Assembly (NCBI GenBank): GCA_050946115.1
Contig: JBMNUF010000001.1
Location: 62,001-126,000 of the forward strand
DNA length: 64,000 nt
Source of the DNA: CAYFRC01 sp050946115
GTDB lineage: Bacteria > Bacillota > Clostridia > Christensenellales > Aristaeellaceae
Direction of reading: 5' to 3'
Below, piece by piece: positions 1 to 8,444 of the stretch. The position numbers and the translations under genes are program-made. A model generated the notes under the pieces. It saw nothing but the letters and a program-made list of their open reading frames with translations, was not told where the DNA came from and did not search any database. Positions within the stretch are counted from its first letter, which is position 1. Every line of letters starts with the position of its first letter.

Positions 1-7
1 ATTTGTA

Positions 8-55
8 TCGCCTCCGTATATAGTATACTATACAAATTCGTTTTCCGCCTGTCAA
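8..55 (-). promoter_or_regulatory. Strong outward promoter with palindromic operator and RBS
   Basis: On the minus strand a perfect -35 TTGACA (50-55) is followed after 17 bp by -10 TATAGT (27-32). The -10 lies inside a perfect 14-bp palindrome TATAGTATACTATA (19-32), so a dimeric repressor bound there would block the promoter. A ribosome-binding site GGAGG lies at about 11-15. The gene it serves starts beyond position 1, outside the window. A GntR-type autoregulated operon is one possibility, but that is a guess. Confidence 0.75.
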
Positions 56-83
56 GTGAGTTCGTCATGCGCAATGCGCGGAA

Positions 84-3000
84 TCAAAATTCATACTTTA
101 CCCAATGCTGTACATTTGTGATTCCGTCGCCCGGGACGACTTCCGTCATGGATTCTTTGATTTCCTCCTTATTTCGTACATAGGAGAATAGTTTACTATA
201 GTCTGTGTATGTCTGCTGGTACACTTCGAAGCGCCACCACCAATGGCTGACGTCGCCGAGTACTCCGCGCCATGCGTACCGCATTGGACTGACGTCGATA
301 TTGCCGTTGGTGCCCGGCCCTACCGTCCCATAGTTCGTCGTGGATTCAAATGCGTCGAAATAGATATAATCGCGATACACGTTTGCGGTCAAAACTTGAT
401 ATTTTTTCGCGTCCTCCACCAAAACATTCGAGCTATCGCTTGCACTGTTCAGCGTATCGACAAACGTCCAGTGCCAGTAGATATATGTTGCGAGCGAAGA
501 AGAACCCACAACACGCTTCGTAGTAGCCTGCTCGTTGGATGATAGCGCGCTCTTGTTATACTTGCCATACAAGGAATTCCCCGTATCAAAACCGCCGGGA
601 TAGCTTGCGTATTTCCAGGTTCCGGTGCCGCTTTGCTGCCATGTGTACCCCGTCTGCGTCCATCCGCTTATCGAGGAAGCGGTGGAGGTTTTTGTTTCCG
701 TAGTTGTCAATGTATACGTCCACTTTTCGCCGATGACGTTTGCACCCTCGGGAACGTCGTCTTCCAGAACCCAGTCTTCGGTAATCGGTATAAATGTCAA
801 TCCATTGTCATTGGCATATGTCTGCGCATAACTTCCGCTGTAGCCGTAAATGGCGACATCGTCAAAAGCGTTGTTTCCGATGGAAGTGACCGTAACCGGA
901 ACAACAAATGCGTCGGCTGCGGTTCCAAGGAAGGCCTCGCTTTCAATCACTGTCAGCGCGCGGGGAAGTACCATCACGCTCTCCAACTTCCGCTGCCAGA
1001 CAGCATAGAAGGTAACATCGATACCGCCCTCGTAAACGCTGCCGGGAGCGTGGGTGGCCGTTTCCGCCGCAGCGCTCGTCGCCCAACCAAGGAAGCGATA
1101 ATGCGCGCGCGAAGGCTCAACCGTGGACAACGTCGCGGCGCTGCCCTCATATGTCTGCGCGGGAGGCGCACCCGTTCCTCCATTTGCATCGTAGGAGACG
1201 GTGTATTTGTTGCTCCTCCAGATCGCATAGAGGGTAAGGTCATTATCCTCGGCATATATAGCGCCCGGCTGGTATACGGGGTTCAAATCGTCTGCCGACG
1301 TTCCCCATCCCATGAAAATGTATCCGGGGCGGACAGGAACAGTGCTGCTCAGGCTCAAATCGGTCTTGTAATACTTCGTCTGGTCGGTACTTGTTCCCGT
1401 ACCGTCATTCAGATTATACCGTATGGTATATTCAGCGGGAACGAACACCCAAGTTCCCGCCCGCGACTTAATCCATGGATATTGCCGCACAATTGCCCTT
1501 ATTGACAAATTCGCGTCCATTAAATGGAGCACGTACCCGCTGGTTTTCACGCGCAGACAATACCCGTCATTATAGCCGTCCTTTGTGATAGCCCATTGTT
1601 GCGCATTGCTCCCGTTGTCAGTCATCAAAGAAGCTCTCGACGATGCATCGGATCCACCGCCATATACCTCAAGCACTTTCCCCGAGACAACATGGGTCAG
1701 TTTATAGTAGCCATTGTTCAGTTTTGTTACGTCGAAGGAATTGTTCTGGCTTGGCACGTCATCGCTCCAAAGCTGAACGGGTGTTTTATCCGCTATATCT
1801 CCGGTGTCGCCCGGAACGTCGATCTCCCAAGAATTGTCCACGCCGCTCAAGAGGATATATCGTCCTTCGGCAAGTGGTTGAGAAGGTTTGTAGGGAATAA
1901 ACAACCAGGACTGGGCATCCGAGGAGTTAACACTCCATTGCCGCACATTGGTTCCATTCGTATTGACGGCGGCACCTTCTACATCAAGCGACAGACCGCT
2001 GCACTTCGCCTGTAAACGGTACCCATTTCTGTTATTGTGCGTAATCGCCCACTTTTGCGCGGAGCTGTTATTTCCAGTATATACCCCCACATTCGCGCCG
2101 GAAGCGTTGCTTCCGTTTTCTACGCCAAGGCATATATCTGCGCCTGTTCCGCATTGTTTGATGGTATAGAAGCCTTGATTGTATCGGATCGTCCATATCT
2201 CATAGGACGGAGGATCGCCCGAAAGCGGACCGCACAGCGCAACGTTTGTTCCGCTGCTTGCCGGTTGCGCCGTTCCCGCAATATCCAAATAGAAGAAGGT
2301 CGATTTCTGGCTCGCACCGGCAGTGGCGATCAAGTAATCTCCATCCGGAAGAACGCGATCATACACACTGGATGTAATGTCTAATCGAACTACCGTGTTG
2401 GACGACGTCGTGCCCTTAAAGCTGCCTTCTATCGTACCTGCGCACCAGTAGTTCGGGTCGTGAATCGAAACCCTGACCTCATAGGGCTTGCCAACCGGAA
2501 CATCCGACCGACAGAAATCCGCATAGGTGTTGCTCCCCTGATAATCCCATCTTTGACCGTCGATATACACTCCGATGGCTCCGATTCCGTTGATGTCTAC
2601 TTGGTCGTGCCCATCGACATTGAAGTTTACATCAAACCTGCCATTATTGTTCGCATTATTCTCTAAATCTTTGATGTGGATATATTTCTCACCCTTTGAG
2701 CCAACAACAAATTCTTTAGAACTAAACTTATGATCTCCCACTTGTTTTCCATTAATGGTCACAAAGCCTGCATTATATTGTTCTATCGTAACTTTATTCC
2801 CATTTACATTACTCACCCAAGCAACATGTCCATAACCACCGCTAGCATGGTAGTAAACCGCACCCACGCACGGCGTGGAATTGACAGTATATCCCAATGC
2901 CACCGCAGCATTCAGCCACTCTTTCGCATTGCCCCACCTACTTCCATATTCATCTTCATTTATTCCTGGAGGGAGTTTCTCGTTTGTTCCGGGTTTTCTT

Positions 3001-3214
3001 CGATTATGGAAAGAAATTCCATTTCTTGCATTCAAACACCATGCCACATAGCTAGTACACTCACATTATAAAAGCCATAAGCATCTACAACGTAAATATC
3101 TGCCGGCTGATTGTAAGGATAGTCTTGATAAGTAACCGCATACGCTGGGATACAAAACATAAATAGCGAAATCAAGCAAAGGGCAACGAGCCTTCTCCTA
3201 AAAGACATCATCAT
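84..3214 (-). pseudogene. Secreted CHAP / ricin-lectin / InlB-repeat protein, frameshifted
   Basis: An N-terminal frame (3214-3032) encodes a signal peptide (RRRLVALCLISLFMFCIPAYA) and runs to VVDAYGFYN. The rest lies in another frame as a 987-residue open stretch ending at 84. Just before its first Met this second frame reads CECTSYVAWCLNA, the start of a CHAP amidase domain with its catalytic Cys, and is closed upstream by TAA. One extra A at 3066-3067 (AAA instead of AA) would join both frames as ...GFYKCECTSYVAW. After CHAP (His in GYGHVAWV) come a beta-sandwich-like region, two ricin-type beta-trefoil lectin domains rich in QxW repeats, two InlB B-repeats (MGWGTSADD, LGWATSAAA), a BspA-like leucine-rich unit and an unrecognised 230-residue C-terminus. 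The start has a good RBS (GGAGG). Peptidoglycan or glycan-directed hydrolase is the likely original role. The break may be real or a sequencing error. Confidence 0.8.
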
Positions 3215-3554
3215 AGCAGCCTCCTAAATAATCGTAATCATTGCGCGAAACTACATGAACAAACCAACGCATTAGTTCTTCCAACCATTCCGTCACAAGA
3301 GCCATCAAATGATTCTGCTCCGCTTTGATCTCATGAAACGTGGTTCTGTCCTCATTGCAGCCCCTTCTAATGCATCCAGGCAGACAACAGCGCCTGAGCA
3401 TTCCATTCTGTGGCGAACAGGGGTTTACAGCCATACAAGCTTCTTCACTTGCTCGGCAATTACCATATGGGGTTTGATAACCTTTCCCTATCTTCGCCAA
3501 AGCTTCCGAAGTAACGTAACACTCTGCATTATAAACACCACCCCGAATTGGCAT
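3198..3554 (-). CDS. Small Cys-rich hypothetical protein ahead of the CHAP gene
   Basis: A 118-codon open frame begins about 20 bp downstream of the predicted transcription start of a strong minus-strand promoter. It ends 17 bp inside the start of the CHAP gene, whose RBS lies within its last codons, an arrangement that would allow translational coupling. The product has ten cysteines, six of them packed into residues 46-66 (motif CCLPGCIRRGC), followed by a helix-like charged segment (HEIKAEQNHLMALVTEWLEE). No domain is recognised and no convincing Shine-Dalgarno precedes the ATG, so it may instead be a leader without coding function. Apart from this frame the 3215-3748 stretch holds only promoters. 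Confidence 0.4.
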   Translation of the reverse strand: MPIRGGVYNAECYVTSEALAKIGKGYQTPYGNCRASEEACMAVNPCSPQNGMLRRCCLPGCIRRGCNEDRTTFHEIKAEQNHLMALVTEWLEELMRWFVHVVSRNDYDYLGGCYDDVF

Positions 3555-3582
3555 TTTGGCGTTAAATGCAGTTTACCCTTTG

Positions 3583-3610
3583 ATTATACCACTTATGGGA
3601 TTTCAGTCAA
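3583..3610 (-). promoter_or_regulatory. Promoter for the CHAP gene transcript
   Basis: Read on the minus strand, TTGACT is followed after 16 bp by TATAAT, near-consensus elements for the vegetative sigma factor. Transcription would start near 3575, about 360 nt upstream of the CHAP protein start, with only the small Cys-rich frame between them. Confidence 0.75.
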
Positions 3611-3748
3611 CAAAAACGAATGTTAAATTTCCACAGATTCGCATACTTTGAAAGCATCCCACGATTCCCTTATGCCCTATTCGAATCGTTGAAGGGTACT
3701 GCGGGTTGGCAATTGTCTCACGAACCCGGTACTTACACTCGATTTCGC

Positions 3749-3777
3749 TTGACGAAACGTGCCCGAACGCATATAAT
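3749..3777 (+). promoter_or_regulatory. Promoter of the HAD-hprK-lacZ operon
   Basis: TTGACG at 3749-3754 and a perfect TATAAT at 3772-3777 are separated by 17 bp. They lie 25 bp upstream of the HAD gene start, which has the RBS AAAGGAGAG. Confidence 0.85.
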
Positions 3778-3802
3778 AGAGGCACAAAGGAGAGATGTTT
3801 TC

Positions 3803-4633
3803 ATGGCTTTCAGGCTCTTCGTTTCCGACTTGGACGATTCCCTTCTGAACGACGCTTCGGAACTTTCTCCGCGCACGCTGCGGGCGCTTTCCGCGCTCAT
3901 GCGAAAGGGCGTATACGTCGTTCTCGCCTCCGGCCGCATGGTCGAGGCGATGCTCCCCTACGCGCGGCAGGTGCAGCCGAACGCGCCCCTCATCGCCTAT
4001 AACGGCGGCATGGTGTACGACGTCTCCGCGCAAAAGGCGCTCGATCTCCTGCCGGTGCCGATGGCAACGGCGCGGGAGGTCGCGAAAATGGCGGAGGACA
4101 TGGGCATCCACATTCAGGCGTTTGACGAAACGGGCTATTATTATGCGGAGGACAACGCCTCCAGCGCGTTTTACGCCTCGAAAATCCGCATTCCCGGGCG
4201 CGCGGTGCATCGAAAGCTCTCCGAAGCCATCAACCGCGACCTGTGCAAAATGCTCATGGTGGTCGATCCCGAGGAGGCGCCCGTCCTCGCGGAGAAGTTC
4301 CGCGAGACGTTCGCGGGCAGGATCAACTGCGCCATCTCCCGCCCCTATTATGTCGAATGCACGGGCATCGGCGCGGATAAGGGCGCAGCGCTAAAGCTCG
4401 TCTCCGCGCGATTGGGCGTGAAGCGCGAGGAGATCATCGCCTTCGGCGACGCGCAAAACGACATGACCATGCTCAACTACGCCGGTCGCGGCTGCGCCGT
4501 GGCGAACGCGCGGCAGGAAGTGCTCGAGCAGGTGCGCTGGATCGTGCCCGATAACGACAGTGACGGCATCGCGAAGGTCCTCGAGATGCTCTTGGAGGAC
4601 GGCGCGTTTGACGCGGAAGGAGCGCCCGCATGA
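3803..4633 (+). CDS. HAD-superfamily Cof-type sugar-phosphatase-like hydrolase
   Basis: 276-residue HAD hydrolase of the Cof/YidA type. Motif I is FVSDLDDSLLND with the nucleophile Asp near residue 8; motif II is in VVLASGR; a YNGG follows; the C-terminal GDAQNDMTML holds the Mg-binding acidic residues. The Cof cap domain lies between. The family dephosphorylates sugar phosphates and related metabolites in the cytosol; the substrate cannot be read here. The start at 3803 is chosen because it has an RBS at 7-9 bp and directly precedes the conserved first strand. The stop overlaps the hprK start by 4 bp (ATGA), so the two are co-translated. Confidence 0.9.
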   Translation: MAFRLFVSDLDDSLLNDASELSPRTLRALSALMRKGVYVVLASGRMVEAMLPYARQVQPNAPLIAYNGGMVYDVSAQKALDLLPVPMATAREVAKMAEDMGIHIQAFDETGYYYAEDNASSAFYASKIRIPGRAVHRKLSEAINRDLCKMLMVVDPEEAPVLAEKFRETFAGRINCAISRPYYVECTGIGADKGAALKLVSARLGVKREEIIAFGDAQNDMTMLNYAGRGCAVANARQEVLEQVRWIVPDNDSDGIAKVLEMLLEDGAFDAEGAPA

Positions 4634-5553
4634 TCTCCGAAAAAGAATTTGTGAAGGATCTGAACCTGTCGGTTCTGCTCGGCAGCGCGGACGGCGAGCT
4701 CCCCATCGACAGTAGCGACATCAACCGCCCGGGGCTTCAGCTTTCGGGCTATTGGGAGTATTTCGCGTGGAACAGGCCGCAGCTCATCGGCAAGGGCGAA
4801 ATGAGCTATCTCAATTCGCTCGACGAGGCGACGCGGTTACAGCGGCTCGATACGCTTTTCGGATATCGCCCCCCGTGCGTGATCGTGTGCCACAACATGC
4901 AGTGCGTGCCCGGGCTCGTCGAAAGCGCGACGAGGCACGGTGTGCCCGTATACACATCCAGCGAGGATACGACGATCGTCGTCATCAAGATCATCAACTA
5001 CCTCAATAACCGCCTCGCGCCGTCCGTCACGAAGCACGGCGTGTTGGTGGATGTGTCCGGCTGCGGCATCCTCATCACGGGCGAAAGCGGCGTGGGCAAG
5101 AGCGAAGCGGCGCTGGAGCTCGTCAAGCGCGGGCACCAGCTCGTCGCGGACGACGTGGTGGACATCCGCCGCGTGAACAGCAACCGCCTGGTGGGCGAGG
5201 CGCCCGACATGGTGCGCCACCTCATGGAGATTCGCGGCGTGGGCATCATCGACATCGCGACCATGTACGGCATCGGCTCCGTCCTGCCCAGCAAGAGCAT
5301 CGACATGATCGCGCATCTGGAGATCTGGAAGGAGGGCAAGGAATACGACCGAATCGGCCTGCAGGAGGAATATGGGACGATTCTGGATGTACAGCTTCCG
5401 AAGCTCACCATCCCCATCCGCCCCGGGCGCAACCTCGCCATCGTGTTAGAGGTCGCCGCGCGCAACAACAAGCTCAAGCAGAGCGGCTTCAACGCCGCCG
5501 AAGAACTCATGAACAGGCATAAATTTCGCTTTACAGGCGATGCGGAGGAATGA
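4630..5553 (+). CDS. hprK: HPr kinase/phosphorylase
   Basis: 307-residue bifunctional enzyme that phosphorylates HPr on its regulatory serine, and removes that phosphate, in response to glycolytic state; this is the hub of carbon catabolite repression in Firmicutes. The Walker A loop GESGVGKS is at residues 151-158, followed by the family segment KRGHQLVADDVVDIRR and the conserved EIRGVGIIDIATMYG region. Length matches the usual 305-320. Firmicutes often place hprK beside lgt; here it is overlapped by a HAD phosphatase upstream and a phosphodiesterase downstream and heads a run of sugar-handling genes. That context fits a role in controlling carbohydrate use. Confidence 0.96.
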   Translation: MISEKEFVKDLNLSVLLGSADGELPIDSSDINRPGLQLSGYWEYFAWNRPQLIGKGEMSYLNSLDEATRLQRLDTLFGYRPPCVIVCHNMQCVPGLVESATRHGVPVYTSSEDTTIVVIKIINYLNNRLAPSVTKHGVLVDVSGCGILITGESGVGKSEAALELVKRGHQLVADDVVDIRRVNSNRLVGEAPDMVRHLMEIRGVGIIDIATMYGIGSVLPSKSIDMIAHLEIWKEGKEYDRIGLQEEYGTILDVQLPKLTIPIRPGRNLAIVLEVAARNNKLKQSGFNAAEELMNRHKFRFTGDAEE

Positions 5554-5558
5554 TTGTT

Positions 5559-6332
5559 ATGAACGGAAAAGTTATCCTCATCCTCGTGGACGGCATGCGC
5601 CCGGAAGGCTATACGGGCTGCGGCAATCCATACGCAAGGGAATTTCTGGAACAATCCCAATGGACGCTCAAGGCGCGTACGGTGTGCCCCTCCGACACGC
5701 TGCCGTGCCACATGTCGCTGTTTCACAGTGTCGATCCCGAGCGGCACGGCACGACGACCAATACCTACACCCCGCAGTCGCGCCCCATCGAGGGGCTCTG
5801 CGAGCGGTTGTACCGAGCGGATAAGAAATGCGCCTTCTTCTATACATGGTCGGAGCTGCGCGATCTGGTGCGCCCGGGCAGCCTCATGGCATCCGTACTC
5901 ATCAATCAGTACGAGTTTTCGGATACAGACAACCTCGCGACCGACTGCGCGATCGATTTCATCCTGCGCGAAAATCCCGATTTCGTATTTTTGTACCTCG
6001 GCGAGACGGACGAGGTTGGGCACGACAGCGGCTGGCTCAACGCGCCGTATATGAAGGCCGTGGATAACGCACTCTCCTGCGTACAGCGCGTGCGCGAAAA
6101 AATCCCCGCCGAATACTCCGTGATCCTCTTGGCCGACCACGGCGGGCACGGGCGGTCGCACGGCACGGACATGGAAGAGGACATGACGATCCCCCTCCTG
6201 TTTAACGGCCCGAAATTCGCTCCGCGCGAACTGGAAAACATCTCCATCAAGGACGTCGCGCCGACGATAGCGCATCTTCTGGGCGCCTCGCCCGCAAAGG
6301 AATGGGAAGGACACAGCATCATCAACGACTGA
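5559..6332 (+). CDS. Alkaline-phosphatase-superfamily phosphodiesterase
   Basis: 257-residue single-domain member of the type I phosphodiesterase/nucleotide pyrophosphatase branch of the alkaline phosphatase fold. Metal ligands and nucleophile are visible as VDGMRPEG, the SDTLPCHMS segment, GETDEVGHDSG and LADHGGHG. No signal peptide is present, so it is cytosolic. An ATG at 5550 overlaps the hprK stop, but the GGAGG at 5543-5548 is too close to it; ATG 5559 is 10 bp downstream and is preferred. Substrate is unknown. It could process phosphorylated sugars or nucleotide sugars, judging by its ROK kinase and oxidoreductase neighbours. Confidence 0.85.
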   Translation: MNGKVILILVDGMRPEGYTGCGNPYAREFLEQSQWTLKARTVCPSDTLPCHMSLFHSVDPERHGTTTNTYTPQSRPIEGLCERLYRADKKCAFFYTWSELRDLVRPGSLMASVLINQYEFSDTDNLATDCAIDFILRENPDFVFLYLGETDEVGHDSGWLNAPYMKAVDNALSCVQRVREKIPAEYSVILLADHGGHGRSHGTDMEEDMTIPLLFNGPKFAPRELENISIKDVAPTIAHLLGASPAKEWEGHSIIND

Positions 6333-6346
6333 AGGGAGCATTTTCT

Positions 6347-7291
6347 ATGTTGTACATCGGTATCGACCTGGGCGGAACCGCCATCAAGGCGGGCGTCGTG
6401 GACGAAAACGGCGCGATCCTGAGCAAGGTCTCCTGCCCGACGGGCGTGGAGCGCGGCCCGGAAGCCGTCATCAGGGACATGGCATCCCTGGCGCAGCAGG
6501 CGGCGGACGCCGCGGGCAAGACCATGGACGATATCGCGTCCATCGGCATCGGCATCCCCGGCATCCACGACAACGAGCGCAACATCGTCCCCATGTGTAC
6601 GAACCTGTTCTGGCATCAGGTTCCGCTGATCCCCATCATGCACAAATACGTCGATAAGCCGATCTTCGTGGACAACGATGCGACCATCGCGGGCCTCGCG
6701 GAGGCGGTCGCGGGCGTTTCCAGCGGCGTGAAAAACTCCGTGTTCGTGACGCTCGGAACCGGTGTGGGCGGCGGCATCGTCATAAACGGCAAGGTGTACA
6801 CGGGGCCGCACGGCGTCGCGTCCGAAATCGGCCACATGATCATAAAATTCGACGGCGAGCCCTGCACCTGCGGCAACCTCGGCTGCTGGGAGCGCTACGC
6901 CTCCGCGACCGCACTCATCCGCATGGGCAGGGAGGCGGCATCCATGCATCCGGAAAGCGCGATCGCGAAGAACGCAAACGGGGATTTGGAAAAGCTCACC
7001 GCAAAGGACGTCATGGAGTGCGCGAAGGCGGGCGATCCCGCGGCGAAAAAGGTCTTTGACGACTACATCACCTATCTGTGCGTGGGGTTTGTAAACCTCA
7101 TCAACCTCTACGACCCCGAGATCATAGCACTCGGCGGCGGCGTATCGGCGGCGGGCGATTTCCTTTTGGAGGCGATCCGCGAAAAGCTCCCGTCCATGGT
7201 GTTCTACAAGACCATGCCCTACGCCAGGATCGAACTTGCGACATTAGGCAACGATGCCGGCATCATCGGCGCCGCGATGCTCGGAAAATAA
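6347..7291 (+). CDS. ROK-family sugar kinase (glucokinase-like)
   Basis: 314-residue ROK kinase. The phosphate-binding motif IGIDLGGTAIKAG opens the protein, LGTGVGGGIV lies in the second lobe, and CTCGNLGCWERY is the zinc-binding CxCGxxGCxE signature of the family. Such enzymes phosphorylate glucose, N-acetylglucosamine or N-acetylmannosamine with ATP. Start at 6347 follows the RBS GAAGGGAG. It precedes a sugar oxidoreductase and a beta-galactosidase, so it probably phosphorylates a hexose released by that hydrolase; specificity cannot be told from motifs. Confidence 0.93.
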   Translation: MLYIGIDLGGTAIKAGVVDENGAILSKVSCPTGVERGPEAVIRDMASLAQQAADAAGKTMDDIASIGIGIPGIHDNERNIVPMCTNLFWHQVPLIPIMHKYVDKPIFVDNDATIAGLAEAVAGVSSGVKNSVFVTLGTGVGGGIVINGKVYTGPHGVASEIGHMIIKFDGEPCTCGNLGCWERYASATALIRMGREAASMHPESAIAKNANGDLEKLTAKDVMECAKAGDPAAKKVFDDYITYLCVGFVNLINLYDPEIIALGGGVSAAGDFLLEAIREKLPSMVFYKTMPYARIELATLGNDAGIIGAAMLGK

Positions 7292-7310
7292 AAACAGGAG
7301 GGATATCATC

Positions 7311-8372
7311 GTGAAACCCGTCAAAATTGGATTGGTCGGAACCGGCTCCATCTCCAACGCGCACATGCTGGGCTATTCGAAGCTCGCGCGCGAAGGCAAG
7401 GTCGAACTCGTCGCCGCGTGCGACATCAACCGCGACAGGGCTGCGGCGTGGGCGGAACAATACGGCTTCAAAGAGGTGTATGCCTCGCATACCGAAATGC
7501 TCGCAAAGAGCGACATCGATGCGATCAGCGTCTGCACGTGGAACAACGGGCACGCGCCCATCACCATCGATGCGCTGCGCGCGGGTAAGCACGTACTGTG
7601 CGAAAAACCCCCGGCAATGACGGTGGAAGAGGCAATCGCGATGCAGCAGGCGGAAAAGGAGAGCGGCAAGCACCTCATGATCGGCTTCGTCCGCCGCTTC
7701 GGGCGCAACGCGGAGCTCGTGCTCGACTTTTATAACAACGGCTTTTTCGGCGACATCAATTTCTCCAAGGTCGCCGTCACGCGCCGCTGCGGCTGCCCGC
7801 TCGGCTGGTTCGCCAATTCCGCACTCTCGGGCGGCGGCCCGCTGCTCGACAACGGCGTACACTTAATCGACCTGGTGCGCTATCTCACCGGAAAGCCCAA
7901 GGCGGTTTCCTGCTACGCCGCGACGTACAACAACATGGGCTCCCGCACCAACATCAAGGGCGTGGATCGCTATATGTCCGTAGACCCCTCCTCGTTTAAC
8001 GACGTGGAAGACCTCGCGGTCGGCTTGGTCAAATTCGACAACGGCATGACCATGTACCTCGAATTCTCCTACAGCCAGGAGATCGAGGAAGGGCTGATCG
8101 GCGTGGAGCTCTACGGCTCCAAGGGCGGCGCGGTCGTCGAGCCGCACCTGACGCTCATGACCGAGATGTACGACTACATGGTCAACATCACCCCGCAGCT
8201 CGACCACGCGAACGACGTGAATTTCGAGGCGGAAATACGCCACTTCATCGATGTCGTGAACGGCGAAATCGAGAACCGCAACACCATCGACGACGGCATC
8301 GAGCTCATGCGCGTCATCTGCTCCATGTACGAATCCGCCCGCACGGGGCACGAGGTGATCATCCCGCGCTGA
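7311..8372 (+). CDS. Gfo/Idh/MocA-family NAD(P)-dependent oxidoreductase
   Basis: 353-residue oxidoreductase. The N-terminal Rossmann fold shows IGLVGTGSISNAH, and the family EKP motif appears as HVLCEKPPAMT; the C-terminal alpha/beta domain carries the substrate site, with GGPLLDNGVHLIDLVRYL. Enzymes of this family oxidise or reduce sugars, inositols and glycosidic derivatives. The start is GTG at 7311 with GGAGGG 8-10 bp upstream; upstream extension would run into the ROK gene. Placed between the ROK kinase and the beta-galactosidase, it probably acts on a sugar in the same pathway. Confidence 0.92.
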   Translation: MKPVKIGLVGTGSISNAHMLGYSKLAREGKVELVAACDINRDRAAAWAEQYGFKEVYASHTEMLAKSDIDAISVCTWNNGHAPITIDALRAGKHVLCEKPPAMTVEEAIAMQQAEKESGKHLMIGFVRRFGRNAELVLDFYNNGFFGDINFSKVAVTRRCGCPLGWFANSALSGGGPLLDNGVHLIDLVRYLTGKPKAVSCYAATYNNMGSRTNIKGVDRYMSVDPSSFNDVEDLAVGLVKFDNGMTMYLEFSYSQEIEEGLIGVELYGSKGGAVVEPHLTLMTEMYDYMVNITPQLDHANDVNFEAEIRHFIDVVNGEIENRNTIDDGIELMRVICSMYESARTGHEVIIPR

Positions 8373-8444
8373 TTCCGCGCAAAAACACGATTTTGGCATA
8401 CCCGCTTCTCATGAACGCGACAGAACAAGAAACGGAGGCATACC

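Noticed and set aside
3032..3070. Programmed -1 frameshifting to join signal peptide and CHAP domain
   Set aside because: No slippery heptamer and no clear stimulatory structure; loss of one A explains it more simply.
4998..6341. A 447-codon antisense frame over hprK and the phosphodiesterase gene
   Set aside because: Covers two well-supported genes and two gene boundaries; composition is typical of a shadow frame.
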